A DNA stretch of 34,460 nt from Aquabacterium sp. (GTDB lineage: Bacteria; Pseudomonadota; Gammaproteobacteria; Burkholderiales; Burkholderiaceae_C), in the NCBI GenBank assembly GCA_017994835.1, contig JAGOKC010000007.1, positions 1 through 34,460 of the forward strand, given 5' to 3'. The notes beneath the pieces are model-generated. The model did not search any database, was not told the DNA's origin, and was given only the letters and a program-made list of their open reading frames with translations. This document shows, piece by piece, positions 25,292 to 33,369 of this stretch (the stretch's first letter is position 1; each line of letters opens with the position of its first letter). The position numbers and the translations under genes are program-made.

Positions 25292-25430
25292 TTCTCTGTG
25301 ATCGCGCTCACGGCGGTGTTCATCACGTCCCTGAGTTTGCGATCTATAAGCCCACCGTTTGCGCTGGCGTTCATCGCCGCCAGACTCGCGCCGGCACAGC
25401 TGGCGTCAGAAAGTTGACAAGGACACGAAA
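25292..25430 (+). promoter_or_regulatory. 5' leader of rpsD with mutually exclusive hairpins
   Basis: CGCCAG at 25378-25383 can pair either with CTGGCG at 25364-25369 or with CTGGCG at 25400-25405, so two alternative hairpins compete. The rest of the leader shows no reading frame. Because rpsD encodes S4, the known autoregulator of this gene set in E. coli, the leader is a natural place for feedback control. The pairing is seen; the function is inferred. Confidence 0.4.
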
Positions 25431-26054
25431 GTGGCACGTTACCTCGGACCCAAGGCCAAACTGGCCCGCCGTGAAGGCACCGATCTGTTTTTGAAGAGCG
25501 CCCGTCGCCCCATCAGCGACAAGGCCAAGTTTGACACGAAGCCTGGTCAGCATGGCCGCACTTCGGGTTCGCGCACCTCGGACTTCGGTCTGCAATTGCG
25601 TGAAAAGCAAAAGGTCAAGCGCATGTACGGCGTGCTGGAAAAGCAATTCCGCCGCTACTTCGCTGAAGCAGAGCGTCGCAAGGGCAACACCGGTGCCAAC
25701 TTGCTGACCCTGCTTGAGTCGCGTCTCGACAACGTCGTGTACCGCATGGGTTTTGCCTCTACTCGCGCCGAAGCTCGCCAATTGGTGGGTCACAAGGGTG
25801 TGGTTGTGAACGGCCAAGTGGTCAACATTCCGTCGTTCCTGGTCAAGGCCGGTGACGCCGTGTGTGTGCGCGAGAAGGCCAAAAAGCAGGTTCGTGTTCA
25901 GGAAGCCTACAAGCTGGCCGAGTCCATTGGCTTGCCAGCTTGGGTTCAGGTGGACGGTGCCAAGCTCGAAGGCGTGTTCAAGAAGAGCCCGGACCGCGAT
26001 GAGTTCGGTGCTGACATCAACGAGTCGCTGATCGTCGAACTGTATTCGCGCTGA
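25431..26054 (+). CDS. rpsD: 30S ribosomal protein S4
   Basis: The 207-residue protein starts at GTG 25431 ([20 protein letters not shown]), with AAGGACACGAAA upstream. It carries the S4 RNA-binding domain ([40 protein letters not shown]) and the end [16 protein letters not shown]. It lacks the zinc knuckle. S4 nucleates 30S assembly and in E. coli represses the alpha operon. An in-frame extension upstream to 25359 has no ribosome site. Confidence 0.98.
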   Translation: MARYLGPKAKLARREGTDLFLKSARRPISDKAKFDTKPGQHGRTSGSRTSDFGLQLREKQKVKRMYGVLEKQFRRYFAEAERRKGNTGANLLTLLESRLDNVVYRMGFASTRAEARQLVGHKGVVVNGQVVNIPSFLVKAGDAVCVREKAKKQVRVQEAYKLAESIGLPAWVQVDGAKLEGVFKKSPDRDEFGADINESLIVELYSR

Positions 26055-26196
26055 TGCACTCTTCAGGCTGCACTGCACGGCGTTGTGTCGTGTCGTGCGG
26101 CCTTGTGCGTTCGTATTTCAGGGCCGGGGCAGTTGCTCCGGTTGGTCCAGTGGCCTTATCGGTGTAACGAGCCGAGGGTATTGACAGGAAGACCTC

Positions 26197-27183
26197 ATGC
26201 AAACCAATTTGCTGAAACCCAAAGCCATTCAGGTTGAACCGCTGGGCGGTAACCGAGCCAAGGTCACGCTCGAACCTTTCGAGCGTGGTTATGGCCACAC
26301 CCTCGGCAACGCGTTGCGTCGCGTTCTGCTGTCGTCGATGGTCGGTTTCGCGCCCACAGAAGTCACGATCGCTGGCGTTCTGCACGAGTACTCTGCCATT
26401 GACGGCGTTCAGGAAGATGTGGTTCACATCATGCTGAACCTCAAGGGCGTGGTGTTCCGTCTTCACAACCGTGATGAAGTCACGCTGGTGCTGCGCAAGG
26501 ATGGTGAGGGTCCTGTCACGGCTGCCGACATCCAGACGCCTCATGACGTCGAGATCATCAACCCAGGTCATGTGATTGCACACTTGTCGCATGGCGGCAA
26601 GCTGGACATGCAGATCAAGGTTGAAAAGGGCCGTGGCTATGTGCCCGGCAACATCCGCCGTTATGGCGAAGAGAGCAGCAAGGTCATCGGCCGCATTGTG
26701 CTGGACGCTTCGTTCTCTCCAGTTCGCCGCGTGAGCTACACGGTCGAGAGCGCTCGTGTGGAGCAGCGCACCGACCTGGACAAGCTGGTCATGGAAATCG
26801 AGACCAACGGTGCGATCACGCCTGAGGAGTCGATCCGTGCTTCCGCCAAGATCCTGGTTGAGCAACTGGCTGCGTTTGCGCACCTGGAAGGCAACGATCT
26901 GCAAACGCTGATCGACGCTCCGAAGTCCAGCGCCGTGTTCGATCCGATCCTGCTGCGTCCGGTGGACGAGCTGGAGCTGACCGTGCGTTCGGCCAACTGC
27001 CTGAAGGCCGAAAACATTTACTACATCGGCGACCTGATCCAACGTACCGAGACCGAATTGCTCAAGACCCCGAACCTGGGTCGCAAGTCGCTCAACGAGA
27101 TCAAGGAAGTGCTGGCCTCCCGTGGTCTGGCTCTGGGCTCGCGCCTGGAAGCCTGGCCTCCTCAAGGCCTCGATAAGCGTTGA
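26197..27183 (+). CDS. rpoA: DNA-directed RNA polymerase subunit alpha
   Basis: The 328-residue protein (E. coli 329) has the N-terminal dimerisation domain ([20 protein letters not shown]) and the C-terminal DNA- and activator-binding domain ([40 protein letters not shown]). A GACAGGAAG site precedes ATG 26197. It lies 142 bases after rpsD with no clear separate promoter or terminator in the gap. It is part of the rpsD-rpoA-rplQ transcript. Confidence 0.99.
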   Translation: MQTNLLKPKAIQVEPLGGNRAKVTLEPFERGYGHTLGNALRRVLLSSMVGFAPTEVTIAGVLHEYSAIDGVQEDVVHIMLNLKGVVFRLHNRDEVTLVLRKDGEGPVTAADIQTPHDVEIINPGHVIAHLSHGGKLDMQIKVEKGRGYVPGNIRRYGEESSKVIGRIVLDASFSPVRRVSYTVESARVEQRTDLDKLVMEIETNGAITPEESIRASAKILVEQLAAFAHLEGNDLQTLIDAPKSSAVFDPILLRPVDELELTVRSANCLKAENIYYIGDLIQRTETELLKTPNLGRKSLNEIKEVLASRGLALGSRLEAWPPQGLDKR

Positions 27184-27190
27184 TCTAGAC

Positions 27191-27264
27191 CACCCCCTAC
27201 CGCCTTCGGCGGCCCCCTCAAGGGGGCGCCACCAGCAGACCGGCAGAGCCGGATCTGCGGTGGC
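27191..27264. repeat. Palindromic REP-like element between rpoA and rplQ
   Basis: Three hairpins stand in a row. CCGCC-TTC-GGCGG occupies 27200-27212 and CCCCC-TCAA-GGGGG occupies 27213-27226. A long compound hairpin spans 27228-27264: GCCACC with GGTGGC, CAGA with TCTG, CCGGC with GCCGG around AGA. From general knowledge, similar CCCCCTCAAGGGGG-type elements are dispersed between genes in Comamonadaceae and relatives. Here it lies inside an operon. Confidence 0.7.
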
Positions 27265-27305
27265 AGCTGGATGAGGAGCGGGGGTGTCGCTCAAATTTTG
27301 AAAGT

Positions 27306-27329
27306 GCGTGATCCCATTTTGGGTCACGC
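27306..27329 (+). promoter_or_regulatory. Hairpin in the rplQ upstream region
   Basis: GCGTGATCCC (a T bulge at 27312) pairs with GGGTCACGC (27321-27329) around an ATTTT loop, 62 bases before the rplQ start. No T-run follows, so termination is unlikely. It may be a leader structure for rplQ. The rest of the 208-base gap holds the palindromic repeat upstream. Confidence 0.35.
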
Positions 27330-27391
27330 GGTGCACCCGGCGGTACCTTGAAACGGCCGTCGGTTTTGATAAGTAAGAAAGGACTAGCACC

Positions 27392-27781
27392 ATGCGTCAT
27401 GGACACGGACTCCGTAAACTCAACCGCACTTCGTCGCACCGTCTGGCGATGCTGCGCAACATGGCCAACTCGCTCATCGAGCACGAAGCCATCAAGACCA
27501 CCGTCCCCAAAGCCAAGGAACTGCGCCGCGTTGTCGAGCCGCTGATCACCCTGGCCAAGGAGCCGACGCTGGCCAACAAGCGTCTGGCTTTCGACCGTCT
27601 GCGTAACCGCGACAACGTCGTCAAGCTGTTCAACGTGCTGGGCCCGCGCTTTGCCAAGCGTCCCGGCGGCTACACCCGCATCCTGAAGATGGGCTTCCGC
27701 GTGGGCGACAACGCCCCGATGGCCTACATGGAGCTGGTTGAGCGCACCGAAGAAGCTGCTGTCGAAGCCGCTGCTGAATAA
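27392..27781 (+). CDS. rplQ: 50S ribosomal protein L17
   Basis: The 129-residue protein begins [20 protein letters not shown], with [20 protein letters not shown] and the end [20 protein letters not shown], all diagnostic of L17. It binds 23S rRNA at the base of the subunit near the tunnel exit. AAAGGA lies ahead of ATG 27392. It is the last gene of the ribosomal region and is followed by a strong terminator. Confidence 0.98.
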   Translation: MRHGHGLRKLNRTSSHRLAMLRNMANSLIEHEAIKTTVPKAKELRRVVEPLITLAKEPTLANKRLAFDRLRNRDNVVKLFNVLGPRFAKRPGGYTRILKMGFRVGDNAPMAYMELVERTEEAAVEAAAE

Positions 27782-27807
27782 GCAGCCTGGCGTTCGACGC
27801 CCTCAAG

Positions 27808-27840
27808 CCCGTCACGTGCAAGCGTGGCGGGTTTTTTCTT
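27808..27840 (+). terminator. Rho-independent terminator of the ribosomal region
   Basis: CCCGTCACG (27808-27816) and CGTGGCGGG (27823-27831) form a 9-bp stem with one G-T wobble and a 6-base loop, followed directly by TTTTTTCTT. It lies 26 bases after the rplQ stop. Confidence 0.93.
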
Positions 27841-27941
27841 GGGTCAACGCTTTTGAACGGAGTGATGGGCGCATCAGTGGGTGAGTGAGCGCTCGGCTCG
27901 CACACGGCGCGGAGCCTTTTCGACCTTTTTGCGGATGCTAC

Positions 27942-27970
27942 TGGTCAAACGGGATAAGTTGTGCCATAAT
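27942..27970 (+). promoter_or_regulatory. Predicted promoter of the first initiator tRNA gene
   Basis: TGGTCA (27942-27947) and CATAAT (27965-27970, 5 of 6) are separated by 17 bases, and transcription would start about 7 bases before the tRNA. The -35 matches at 4 of 6 positions. No matching site was found ahead of the second tRNA. Confidence 0.5.
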
Positions 27971-27982
27971 AGCTTTCTCTGT

Positions 27983-28059
<77 letters not shown>

Positions 28060-28080
28060 AAAATTTGGCACTTGCCTTGA

Positions 28081-28110
28081 AAAGCCTGTCCGTCAAGAGA
28101 GGCTTTTTTA
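28081..28110 (+). terminator. Rho-independent terminator after tRNA-fMet copy 1
   Basis: AAAGCCT (28081-28087) pairs with AGGCTTT (28100-28106) around a 12-base loop, followed by further T's. Its presence suggests that the second tRNA has its own promoter or depends on read-through. Confidence 0.8.
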
Positions 28111-28179
28111 TTTCCAGTGCATGCTGTGCATCGTGTGTTCAGCATGAAGTCAGAACCCGTTCTGGCGTGTCACCTCTGT

Positions 28180-28256
<77 letters not shown>

Positions 28257-28265
28257 AGTTGAAAG

Positions 28266-28289
28266 GCCCTCGCAAGAGGGCTTTTTTTT
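28266..28289. terminator. Rho-independent terminator after tRNA-fMet copy 2
   Basis: GCCCTC (28266-28271) and GAGGGC (28276-28281) form a perfect stem with a GCAA tetraloop, followed by eight T's. It lies 9 bases after the tRNA. It may also slow transcription arriving from the convergent YedE-like gene on the minus strand. Confidence 0.92.
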
Positions 28290-28317
28290 GACCTCACAAA
28301 ACGTTGTTAGTCTGGTG

Positions 28318-28740
28318 TCAGGGGTGAGCGCGGCGATTTTGCCAGCGTTGTAGCGCACCACCCGCCAGCATGGCAGGTACGAACAGCCAAGTTTCGGTGT
28401 TGCCTGACAACACGGTCGCCAAAGCGGGGCCGGGGCAGTAGCCAGCCAGTCCCCAGCCGATGCCGAACAGGGTTGAACCCCACAGCAGGCGGCGGTCAAT
28501 CTGAGTCAGTGTGGGCAGGTAGAAGCGTTCTCCAAACAGGGGGTTCGGGCGACGCAGTACGAAGCGAAATGCCAGCATGGTCAGTAGCACCGCCCCACCC
28601 ATCACAAAGGCGAGACTGGGGTCCCAGTCGCCAGCCAGGTCCAGAAATGAGAGTACTTTGAGCGGGTTCGTCATCTCGGCGATGGACAGGCCCAGGCCGA
28701 ATACCGCGCCTGCAATCAGGCTCACGAAGGCTTGAATCAT
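28318..28740 (-). CDS. YeeE/YedE-type membrane transporter subunit, DUF6691 family
   Basis: The 140-residue protein has about four hydrophobic helices and begins MIQAFVSLIAGAVFGLGLSI. It carries the family core GLSIAEMTNPLKVLSFLDLA and the Cys motif GIGWGLAGYCPGPAL. Together with the gene before it, it makes a two-gene version of the YeeE/YedE fold, resembling the PmpA/PmpB pairs of Xylella and Agrobacterium. Such proteins move thiosulfate or related sulfur species across the inner membrane. GGAGG lies 8 bases ahead of ATG 28740. The assignment to a family is good; the substrate is inferred. Confidence 0.85.
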   Translation of the reverse strand: MIQAFVSLIAGAVFGLGLSIAEMTNPLKVLSFLDLAGDWDPSLAFVMGGAVLLTMLAFRFVLRRPNPLFGERFYLPTLTQIDRRLLWGSTLFGIGWGLAGYCPGPALATVLSGNTETWLFVPAMLAGGALQRWQNRRAHP

Positions 28741-28760
28741 GATGGCGTCCTCCGTTGTGC

Positions 28761-29201
28761 TCAGGCACGCAGAACATGGTGAGTGACGAAGACGGTGGCA
28801 ATGCCGGCTGCCATGAAGACGCCTGTTGCAGCCAGAGAGCGCAGTGACAGCCGACCTAAGCCGCATACGCCGTGTCCACTGGTGCAACCGTTGGCCAGCG
28901 ATGTGCCGTAGCCCACCAGCACGCCGGCGAGGATCAGAAGCCATGAGGGGGCATCGGTGCGGGGATGGACGGTGCGACCCGTGAGGGTGAACCAGAGCCA
29001 GGCACCCGTGATCATGCCGAGGATGAACAGCAGGCGCCAGACCCAGGCACTGCGTGGACGGCGACCGCGCCAGGCGTCCACCAGACCGTGTGCAATGTTG
29101 CTGATGCCTGCGATGCGGCCTGTGCCCGCCAGCAGCACCACGGCCGAGGCACCGATCAGCAGGCCGCCGATCAGCGCTGGGACAGGGGTGAAGGTACTCA
29201 T
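28761..29201 (-). CDS. YeeE/YedE-type membrane transporter subunit (sulfur transport)
   Basis: The 146-residue protein begins [20 protein letters not shown] and has about four membrane helices. The signature [20 protein letters not shown] with SLRS places two cysteines in the GCTSGHGxCG loop that, in thiosulfate importers such as TsuA/YeeE, lines the transport path. It lies 20 bases upstream of the DUF6691 partner and is surely co-transcribed with it. No sulfurtransferase or BigR-type regulator is adjacent, unlike in several known pmpAB operons. Start ATG 29201 is the only good candidate. Confidence 0.88.
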   Translation of the reverse strand: MSTFTPVPALIGGLLIGASAVVLLAGTGRIAGISNIAHGLVDAWRGRRPRSAWVWRLLFILGMITGAWLWFTLTGRTVHPRTDAPSWLLILAGVLVGYGTSLANGCTSGHGVCGLGRLSLRSLAATGVFMAAGIATVFVTHHVLRA

Positions 29202-29224
29202 GAATGGACTCCGAAAATGCAGGG

Positions 29225-29257
29225 CACCGGCCAGACTGAGGCGGCGGTCTGCCGGTG
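29225..29257 (-). terminator. Hairpin between fadL-like gene and transporter pair
   Basis: CACCGG (29225-29230) plus CAGAC (29232-29236) pair with GTCTG (29247-29251) plus CCGGTG (29252-29257), an 11-bp stem with one bulged C and a 10-base loop. It starts 26 bases after the FadL-like stop. The minus-strand T-run is weak. It probably terminates the FadL-like gene. Confidence 0.6.
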
Positions 29258-29283
29258 TGTCAGCGAATGGCGATCAAGAGGAA

Positions 29284-30555
29284 TCAGAACTTCCAGCCAA
29301 ACGATACGCCGATGATGTCTTCCTTCAGGCGGATGTTGGCATCACCACCACCATAGCCATCAGGAATGGCGCTCAGGCCCTTGACGGTCTTCTCGAAGGC
29401 GTGTGTGTAGTGGGCGCTCCACTCGCTGTTGGCGCTGGCCTGCCAGGTGAAGCCGGCCGTCAGGTGGTCCTGCACCACGCCGGGAGCGAGGATGTTGAGG
29501 AAAGTTTCGCCCTTGGGGATGGGTTGGGTGGCGTGGCTGTACCCGGCGCGCAGGGTCCAGGCGTCGTTGATCTGGTGGATGATGCCCAGCTTGACGACCT
29601 TGACGTCCTTCCAGCCGAAGCCGGGGCCGTTGCTGGAACCCAGGAGCTGGCCTTGAGCCGTCAGCTGGCTCAGTGGGTTGCCGACCGACTTGACGTCGCT
29701 CAGCTCGATCACCTGGTAGTCGAGGCCCAGGGTCCAGTCTTTGGCTGCTTGCCAAGAGACGCCGACGCCGTAGTTGGCCGGAATGTCAAAACCCCCTTGC
29801 TCGGCGAACAGGCCCTTGTACTTGTCGAAGCGACCCTGGATCTTGGAGGACCAGGTGGCACCCAGACGCCATTGCGGTGCAATGTGGCCAATCCAGCCGA
29901 GGCGTACGCCCAAGCCGCTGGAAGAGTCGGTACCGCGATTTGAAACATCTGCGCCCGAACTGGAAACACCAGCGAAGGGTTGGATGCCGCGCATCGAGAA
30001 GCGCTGGTGGGCGAGGTTCAGTGCGACACCGAACACGTGATCAGGCGTGGCTTTCCAGGCCACCGAGGGGGAGATGAACAGTTGCTCCAGATTCATCTTG
30101 GTGGGCTGCGTGACGCCAAAGCTCTCGAAGGGGCTCCGGTCGTAGCTGGTGTTCATGCCGCCGTTGCCGTACACGGCCAGACCCACGCTGACCTGCGGGT
30201 TGATTTGACGGGTGTAACCGAACTCAGGAATCAGGAACAGGTCACGACCGTCAGCGCTGTACTTGCCGTTCAGTCCTGCGCCGTTGCCGGTGATCTCAGC
30301 ACCACGGCTTGGATTGAACAGGTTCAGACCCACATCCAGGCGATCACCCGTGAAGGCCGTGCCAGCGGGGTTGGTGGCCGCTGTCAGGCCGTCTTGAGGC
30401 AGGGCGATGCCCACGCCAGCGATGGCTTGCGATTTGACGCCGTAGCCGTGCGAAAAGTAGCCGTTGGTGGCCAGCGCCGATTGCGGCAGGACGGTCATGC
30501 ACAGGGCCGCAAGGGCAGCCATACACAGGGGCGAGGCGGAAAAGGGCAGGGACAT
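29284..30555 (-). CDS. Outer-membrane channel, OmpP1/FadL/TodX family
   Basis: The 423-residue protein is a beta-barrel that admits long-chain fatty acids or other hydrophobic compounds. A signal peptide runs from MSLPFSASPLCMAALAALCM to ALA, and the mature N-terminus TNGYFSHGYGVKSQAIAGVG is the family hallmark (hatch domain). NPAGTAF follows, then a barrel with alternating patterns, ending in GVSFGWKF with the C-terminal Phe needed for BAM insertion. ATG 30555 is preferred because AGAGG lies 9 bases upstream; ATG 30564 sits directly against that site. A long inverted repeat lies upstream. The substrate could be a fatty acid, given the lipase elsewhere in the window, but that is speculation. 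Confidence 0.9.
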   Translation of the reverse strand: MSLPFSASPLCMAALAALCMTVLPQSALATNGYFSHGYGVKSQAIAGVGIALPQDGLTAATNPAGTAFTGDRLDVGLNLFNPSRGAEITGNGAGLNGKYSADGRDLFLIPEFGYTRQINPQVSVGLAVYGNGGMNTSYDRSPFESFGVTQPTKMNLEQLFISPSVAWKATPDHVFGVALNLAHQRFSMRGIQPFAGVSSSGADVSNRGTDSSSGLGVRLGWIGHIAPQWRLGATWSSKIQGRFDKYKGLFAEQGGFDIPANYGVGVSWQAAKDWTLGLDYQVIELSDVKSVGNPLSQLTAQGQLLGSSNGPGFGWKDVKVVKLGIIHQINDAWTLRAGYSHATQPIPKGETFLNILAPGVVQDHLTAGFTWQASANSEWSAHYTHAFEKTVKGLSAIPDGYGGGDANIRLKEDIIGVSFGWKF

Positions 30556-30621
30556 GAACGTCATCCTCTTGGGGTGCTGGTGCGGGTACGGGTACGGGTT
30601 GGGGTGTCGAGGGTCCGACTG

Positions 30622-30668
30622 TAAAGACATTGCCGTGTCGGACAAACAATGTTTTTGCAATGTCTTTA
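30622..30668. promoter_or_regulatory. Long inverted repeat upstream of the FadL-like gene
   Basis: TAAAGACATTG (30622-30632) and CAATGTCTTTA (30658-30668) are perfect 11-base inverted repeats separated by 25 bases. They lie 67 to 113 bases upstream of the FadL-like start, in the 173-base gap after the L,D-transpeptidase gene. The spacing is about 36 bases centre to centre. It could be a split operator for a fatty-acid or stress regulator, or an RNA hairpin in the leader. A second AT-rich dyad (AAACAATGTTT) lies between the arms. Confidence 0.5.
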
Positions 30669-30728
30669 TGCCTTCACGGTATGAAGACGAGATCACATAT
30701 GTGGACCGGTCTTGAATGCAGGCTGGTT

Positions 30729-31598
30729 TCAAGGCGCAGGCACAGGTGGAGGGGTTGCACGTGACACGTCCACGATCACCACCCAGCTGCCTGACCAGGG
30801 CGTCGGCGTGCGATCGGGCAGCCAGAACCAGGGTCGCACGCCGGTGGTGGCTTGTGCGGCTTCAAAGCGGGCGTCGAGCACGCTGTATTGGTCGAGGAAG
30901 CGGTTCAATCCGGCGTCTAGGCGGATGCAACCCTTGGAGGCTGGCGTGCCCAGGCGCTGTTCGAGGACGGGGTCGGTGGCATGCACCTGCAGGCGGATGG
31001 GGATGGTGCCGGGTGGCTCCCAGCCCTTCTCGGCGGGCACCCAGCCGAGGTCGAAGACGCGCAAACCTTTGAGGCCGTAGCCCCGGATGCCGTTGTCGTT
31101 GAAGGTGCCTTCGGCGCGAAAGCTGTGGTGATCGCCGTTTGAGAAGAGCCCCAACGGGGTGATGAAGTGGTCGTAGCTGCCGGGTTTGCCTGTGCTGATC
31201 AGGCTGCTGCCGATGACTTCCCAGCCGCCCGCTTCGGTGGCCAGGGCCACCACAGCCTCCTGGGATTGTGGGTGCCGGTCGATGAGCAGAAACAACTCGC
31301 CAGCGGGCCAGGGCAGGTCTGCGGTGGCGAAGGCTTGCCGGGCAGCGGCTTGCAGGTGCGCCAGGCGGGTGTCGTCAGGGTAGCTGCGCTTGGTGACCAG
31401 TTGGATGAAGGCGGTGCGCAAGACTGGGATGGTGGTAGCCAGCGGGGCGGCCGGGCCTTCGCCATCGGTGCCGGGCAAGACCTCGACGGTGTGTCCGGGT
31501 AGGCTCAGGCTGCCTGCAAGCACCAGAGCCGCCAGCGGTGCCATCCAGCGCGCGATGCGCTGGCGTTCAAGGGGCAGATTGGCGTAGCGACACCACAT
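30729..31598 (-). CDS. L,D-transpeptidase (YkuD/ErfK domain), probably exported
   Basis: The 289-residue protein has a hydrophobic N-terminal segment (MAPLAALVLAGSLSLPGHTV, from residue 19) consistent with export. The YkuD domain lies in the second half: GSSLISTGKPGSYDHFITPL, then His206 and Cys224 in HATDPVLEQRLGTPASKGC with IRLDAG. Cys224 is the catalytic residue; the motif is SKGC rather than SHGC, as in several ErfK-type enzymes. Such enzymes make 3-3 peptidoglycan crosslinks or attach proteins to the wall. ATG 31598 has AAGGGTG upstream; ATG 31544 is an alternative. A small secreted gene lies 13 bases upstream. Confidence 0.87.
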   Translation of the reverse strand: MWCRYANLPLERQRIARWMAPLAALVLAGSLSLPGHTVEVLPGTDGEGPAAPLATTIPVLRTAFIQLVTKRSYPDDTRLAHLQAAARQAFATADLPWPAGELFLLIDRHPQSQEAVVALATEAGGWEVIGSSLISTGKPGSYDHFITPLGLFSNGDHHSFRAEGTFNDNGIRGYGLKGLRVFDLGWVPAEKGWEPPGTIPIRLQVHATDPVLEQRLGTPASKGCIRLDAGLNRFLDQYSVLDARFEAAQATTGVRPWFWLPDRTPTPWSGSWVVIVDVSRATPPPVPAP

Positions 31599-31611
31599 AC
31601 GGCACCCTTCG

Positions 31612-32061
31612 TCAGGGTTTGGCAGGGTGCGGCTCTCTGGCCAGCAGCTTGTCCACACGGGCCTGGGCTCGGTTGCGCACCAGGAAGCGCTCCAGTCCGG
31701 AGACGTCGGCCATCAGCTGATCCGCCTGCTGGGTGCAGCGGTTCAAGCGGCTGCTTTGCTGGGCGGGGGCGAGCTGGCTCCAGCGTGCTTCTGCGGCCTT
31801 GAGCATCTGGTCGGCTTCGGGGTTGCGCAGGCCCTTTTTGTAGGCCACACCGATCAAGACAAAACCGTGCTCGGTGTCTTTCAGGATGGCCTGGTTGCGC
31901 TTGATCGAGGGGGGCTGCTTGAGGTGTTGCACCACGCGGTCCTTGAAGCCGGCTGTGCAGTCGGCGGCTTCGAGGTAGAAGGCGGCATCACTGGTGGGCG
32001 GCGCGGCAAGGGCGCTGCCCGTCAAGGTCAGGCTGGCGAGGAGCAGGCTCAGGAGGCGCAT
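31612..32061 (-). CDS. Small secreted protein of unknown function
   Basis: I do not recognise this 149-residue protein. It has a clear signal peptide (MRLLSLLLASLTLTGSALA, cut near residue 19-20). The mature part is mostly helical and charged and has two cysteines, Cys35 and Cys109, which could form a disulfide. ATG 32061 is chosen because it opens the signal peptide; a GTG five codons upstream (32076) would add a poor N-terminus. It lies 13 bases upstream of the L,D-transpeptidase gene, so they are probably co-expressed, and it may act with it in the periplasm. That link is inferred from position only. Confidence 0.75.
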   Translation of the reverse strand: MRLLSLLLASLTLTGSALAAPPTSDAAFYLEAADCTAGFKDRVVQHLKQPPSIKRNQAILKDTEHGFVLIGVAYKKGLRNPEADQMLKAAEARWSQLAPAQQSSRLNRCTQQADQLMADVSGLERFLVRNRAQARVDKLLAREPHPAKP

Positions 32062-32136
32062 GGCAAGTGGGTGCACAGAGTGACGAACAGGGTATTGAAC
32101 GCGCAGCCTGGGTGCCCGGTGGACATGCGCAGAACG

Positions 32137-33369
32137 CTAGCTGGCCTTGACGTGGCATTCGCGGCGCAACAGCGCCAAGGCGCTCTGGATGCCGTCGTCC
32201 ACGTCGCGGGTCAGGGTGGCAGTGGCTTCGTCGAGGAAACCGTGCCACAGCTTGAGGTAGTCGGCCTGGTAGGCCACCGGGGCGTGGGCCTGGATGTACT
32301 GGGTGGCCAGTTCCGGGTTCAGCCCAGTCTTGCGGATCTTGCGGATCAGGGTGCCGGCGGTGCGGTCGGTCAGCATGGTCTTGGGGGGGCTGCCGGCGGC
32401 CACGCACAGGAAGAGGGTGAGCAGGGCGCCTTCGTCGTCGTTGCCGTCGGTGACCTTCTTCCAGGTGGCCGAGGCGCTGCGCTCATGCTGGTCAACTTCG
32501 GCCAGGCCGCTGTTGAGCCAGAAATAGCGGCCCATGAAGGCCGGGGTCTGCTGAAAGAGCTTGCGGATGGGTGTGGCCGCATCGAGCATTTTCGGCAGGT
32601 CGGCCAGCAGGCTTTGGCGCACTTCTTCCACGACCGGGTGCAGCGGGGCGGGCAGCTCGGGCGGCACGGTGATGCGGATGGCGCTGGCATCGCTGCCATG
32701 GCGCTGGCGCAGTTTGAGCACGATGTGGCCCAGGGCACGCCAGTCGGGCATTTCGGTGTGGCCGGTGCTCAGCACCAGCAAGGCGGTGCGGATGACGGCT
32801 TCGGCCTCGGGGCCAGCGTCGGTCAGCTCGTCGTCGTCCAGGCCCAGGTCGTCGGCCAGCCACAGGGCGGCTTCCATCAGCTGGGCGGCATGGCTGCGGC
32901 GCGCCAGCTCGGCCCGGTAGTCGGCCAGGGGGCGCAGGGTCCACTTGGCCAGTTGCGGGATGTGAACGTCGGAGAACTCCTGGCGTTCGTTCATGCCGAA
33001 GTGGCTGGTCTGCGGCATGACGATCAGCCGCTTGAGCATGTCGGAGCCGCCCTTGGAGCGCGACAGGAAACTGTGGTCGCGCAGCGATTCGGCGGCGCGG
33101 CGCAGGTCGCCCTGGCAGCTGTCTTCGAGGTAGAGGCTGACGAGGTTGACGATGCGGTCGCGGGCGCGCTCGAGCTCGGGGCGCAGGAACTCGCTGCCGA
33201 AGTAGGCGGCGATCTGCACCATGCCTTTGGGGGCGCTGCGTGCGATGTCGTCGAGCTTGGCCTGGTTGAGCAGGCCGTGTTGCACGCCGTACTGCAGGGC
33301 TTTTTCGAAGAACGGCCGGGCGTCGTACAGCGAGACGCCGGCGGATGGGGCGAGCGGGGTGTCCGACAT
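32137..33369 (-). CDS. Conserved-looking cytoplasmic protein of unknown function
   Basis: I do not recognise this 410-residue protein. It has no signal peptide or membrane segment and appears mostly alpha-helical. Visible stretches include ARPFFEKALQYGVQHGLLNQ near the start, LKRLIVMPQTSHFGMNERQE in the first half, WLADDLGLDDDELTDAGPEA in the middle and TFMGRYFWLNSGLAEV-like sequence (AFMGRYFWLNSG) near residue 300. ATG 33369 shares one base with the stop of the gene before it (TGATG), so the two are translationally coupled. It is the last gene of the trio that comes in from the right edge. The frame extends upstream, but only through the neighbour. Confidence 0.75.
   Translation of the reverse strand: MSDTPLAPSAGVSLYDARPFFEKALQYGVQHGLLNQAKLDDIARSAPKGMVQIAAYFGSEFLRPELERARDRIVNLVSLYLEDSCQGDLRRAAESLRDHSFLSRSKGGSDMLKRLIVMPQTSHFGMNERQEFSDVHIPQLAKWTLRPLADYRAELARRSHAAQLMEAALWLADDLGLDDDELTDAGPEAEAVIRTALLVLSTGHTEMPDWRALGHIVLKLRQRHGSDASAIRITVPPELPAPLHPVVEEVRQSLLADLPKMLDAATPIRKLFQQTPAFMGRYFWLNSGLAEVDQHERSASATWKKVTDGNDDEGALLTLFLCVAAGSPPKTMLTDRTAGTLIRKIRKTGLNPELATQYIQAHAPVAYQADYLKLWHGFLDEATATLTRDVDDGIQSALALLRRECHVKAS

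Noticed and set aside
26017-27393. 458-codon minus-strand ORF antisense to rpoA
   Set aside because: It overlaps rpoA and the palindromic repeat and has no recognisable domain.
30584-30605. GGGTAC tandem repeat just upstream of the FadL-like gene
   Set aside because: There are only two full units plus a degenerate third. It could affect translation by length change, but the evidence is too thin to report as a phase-variable repeat.
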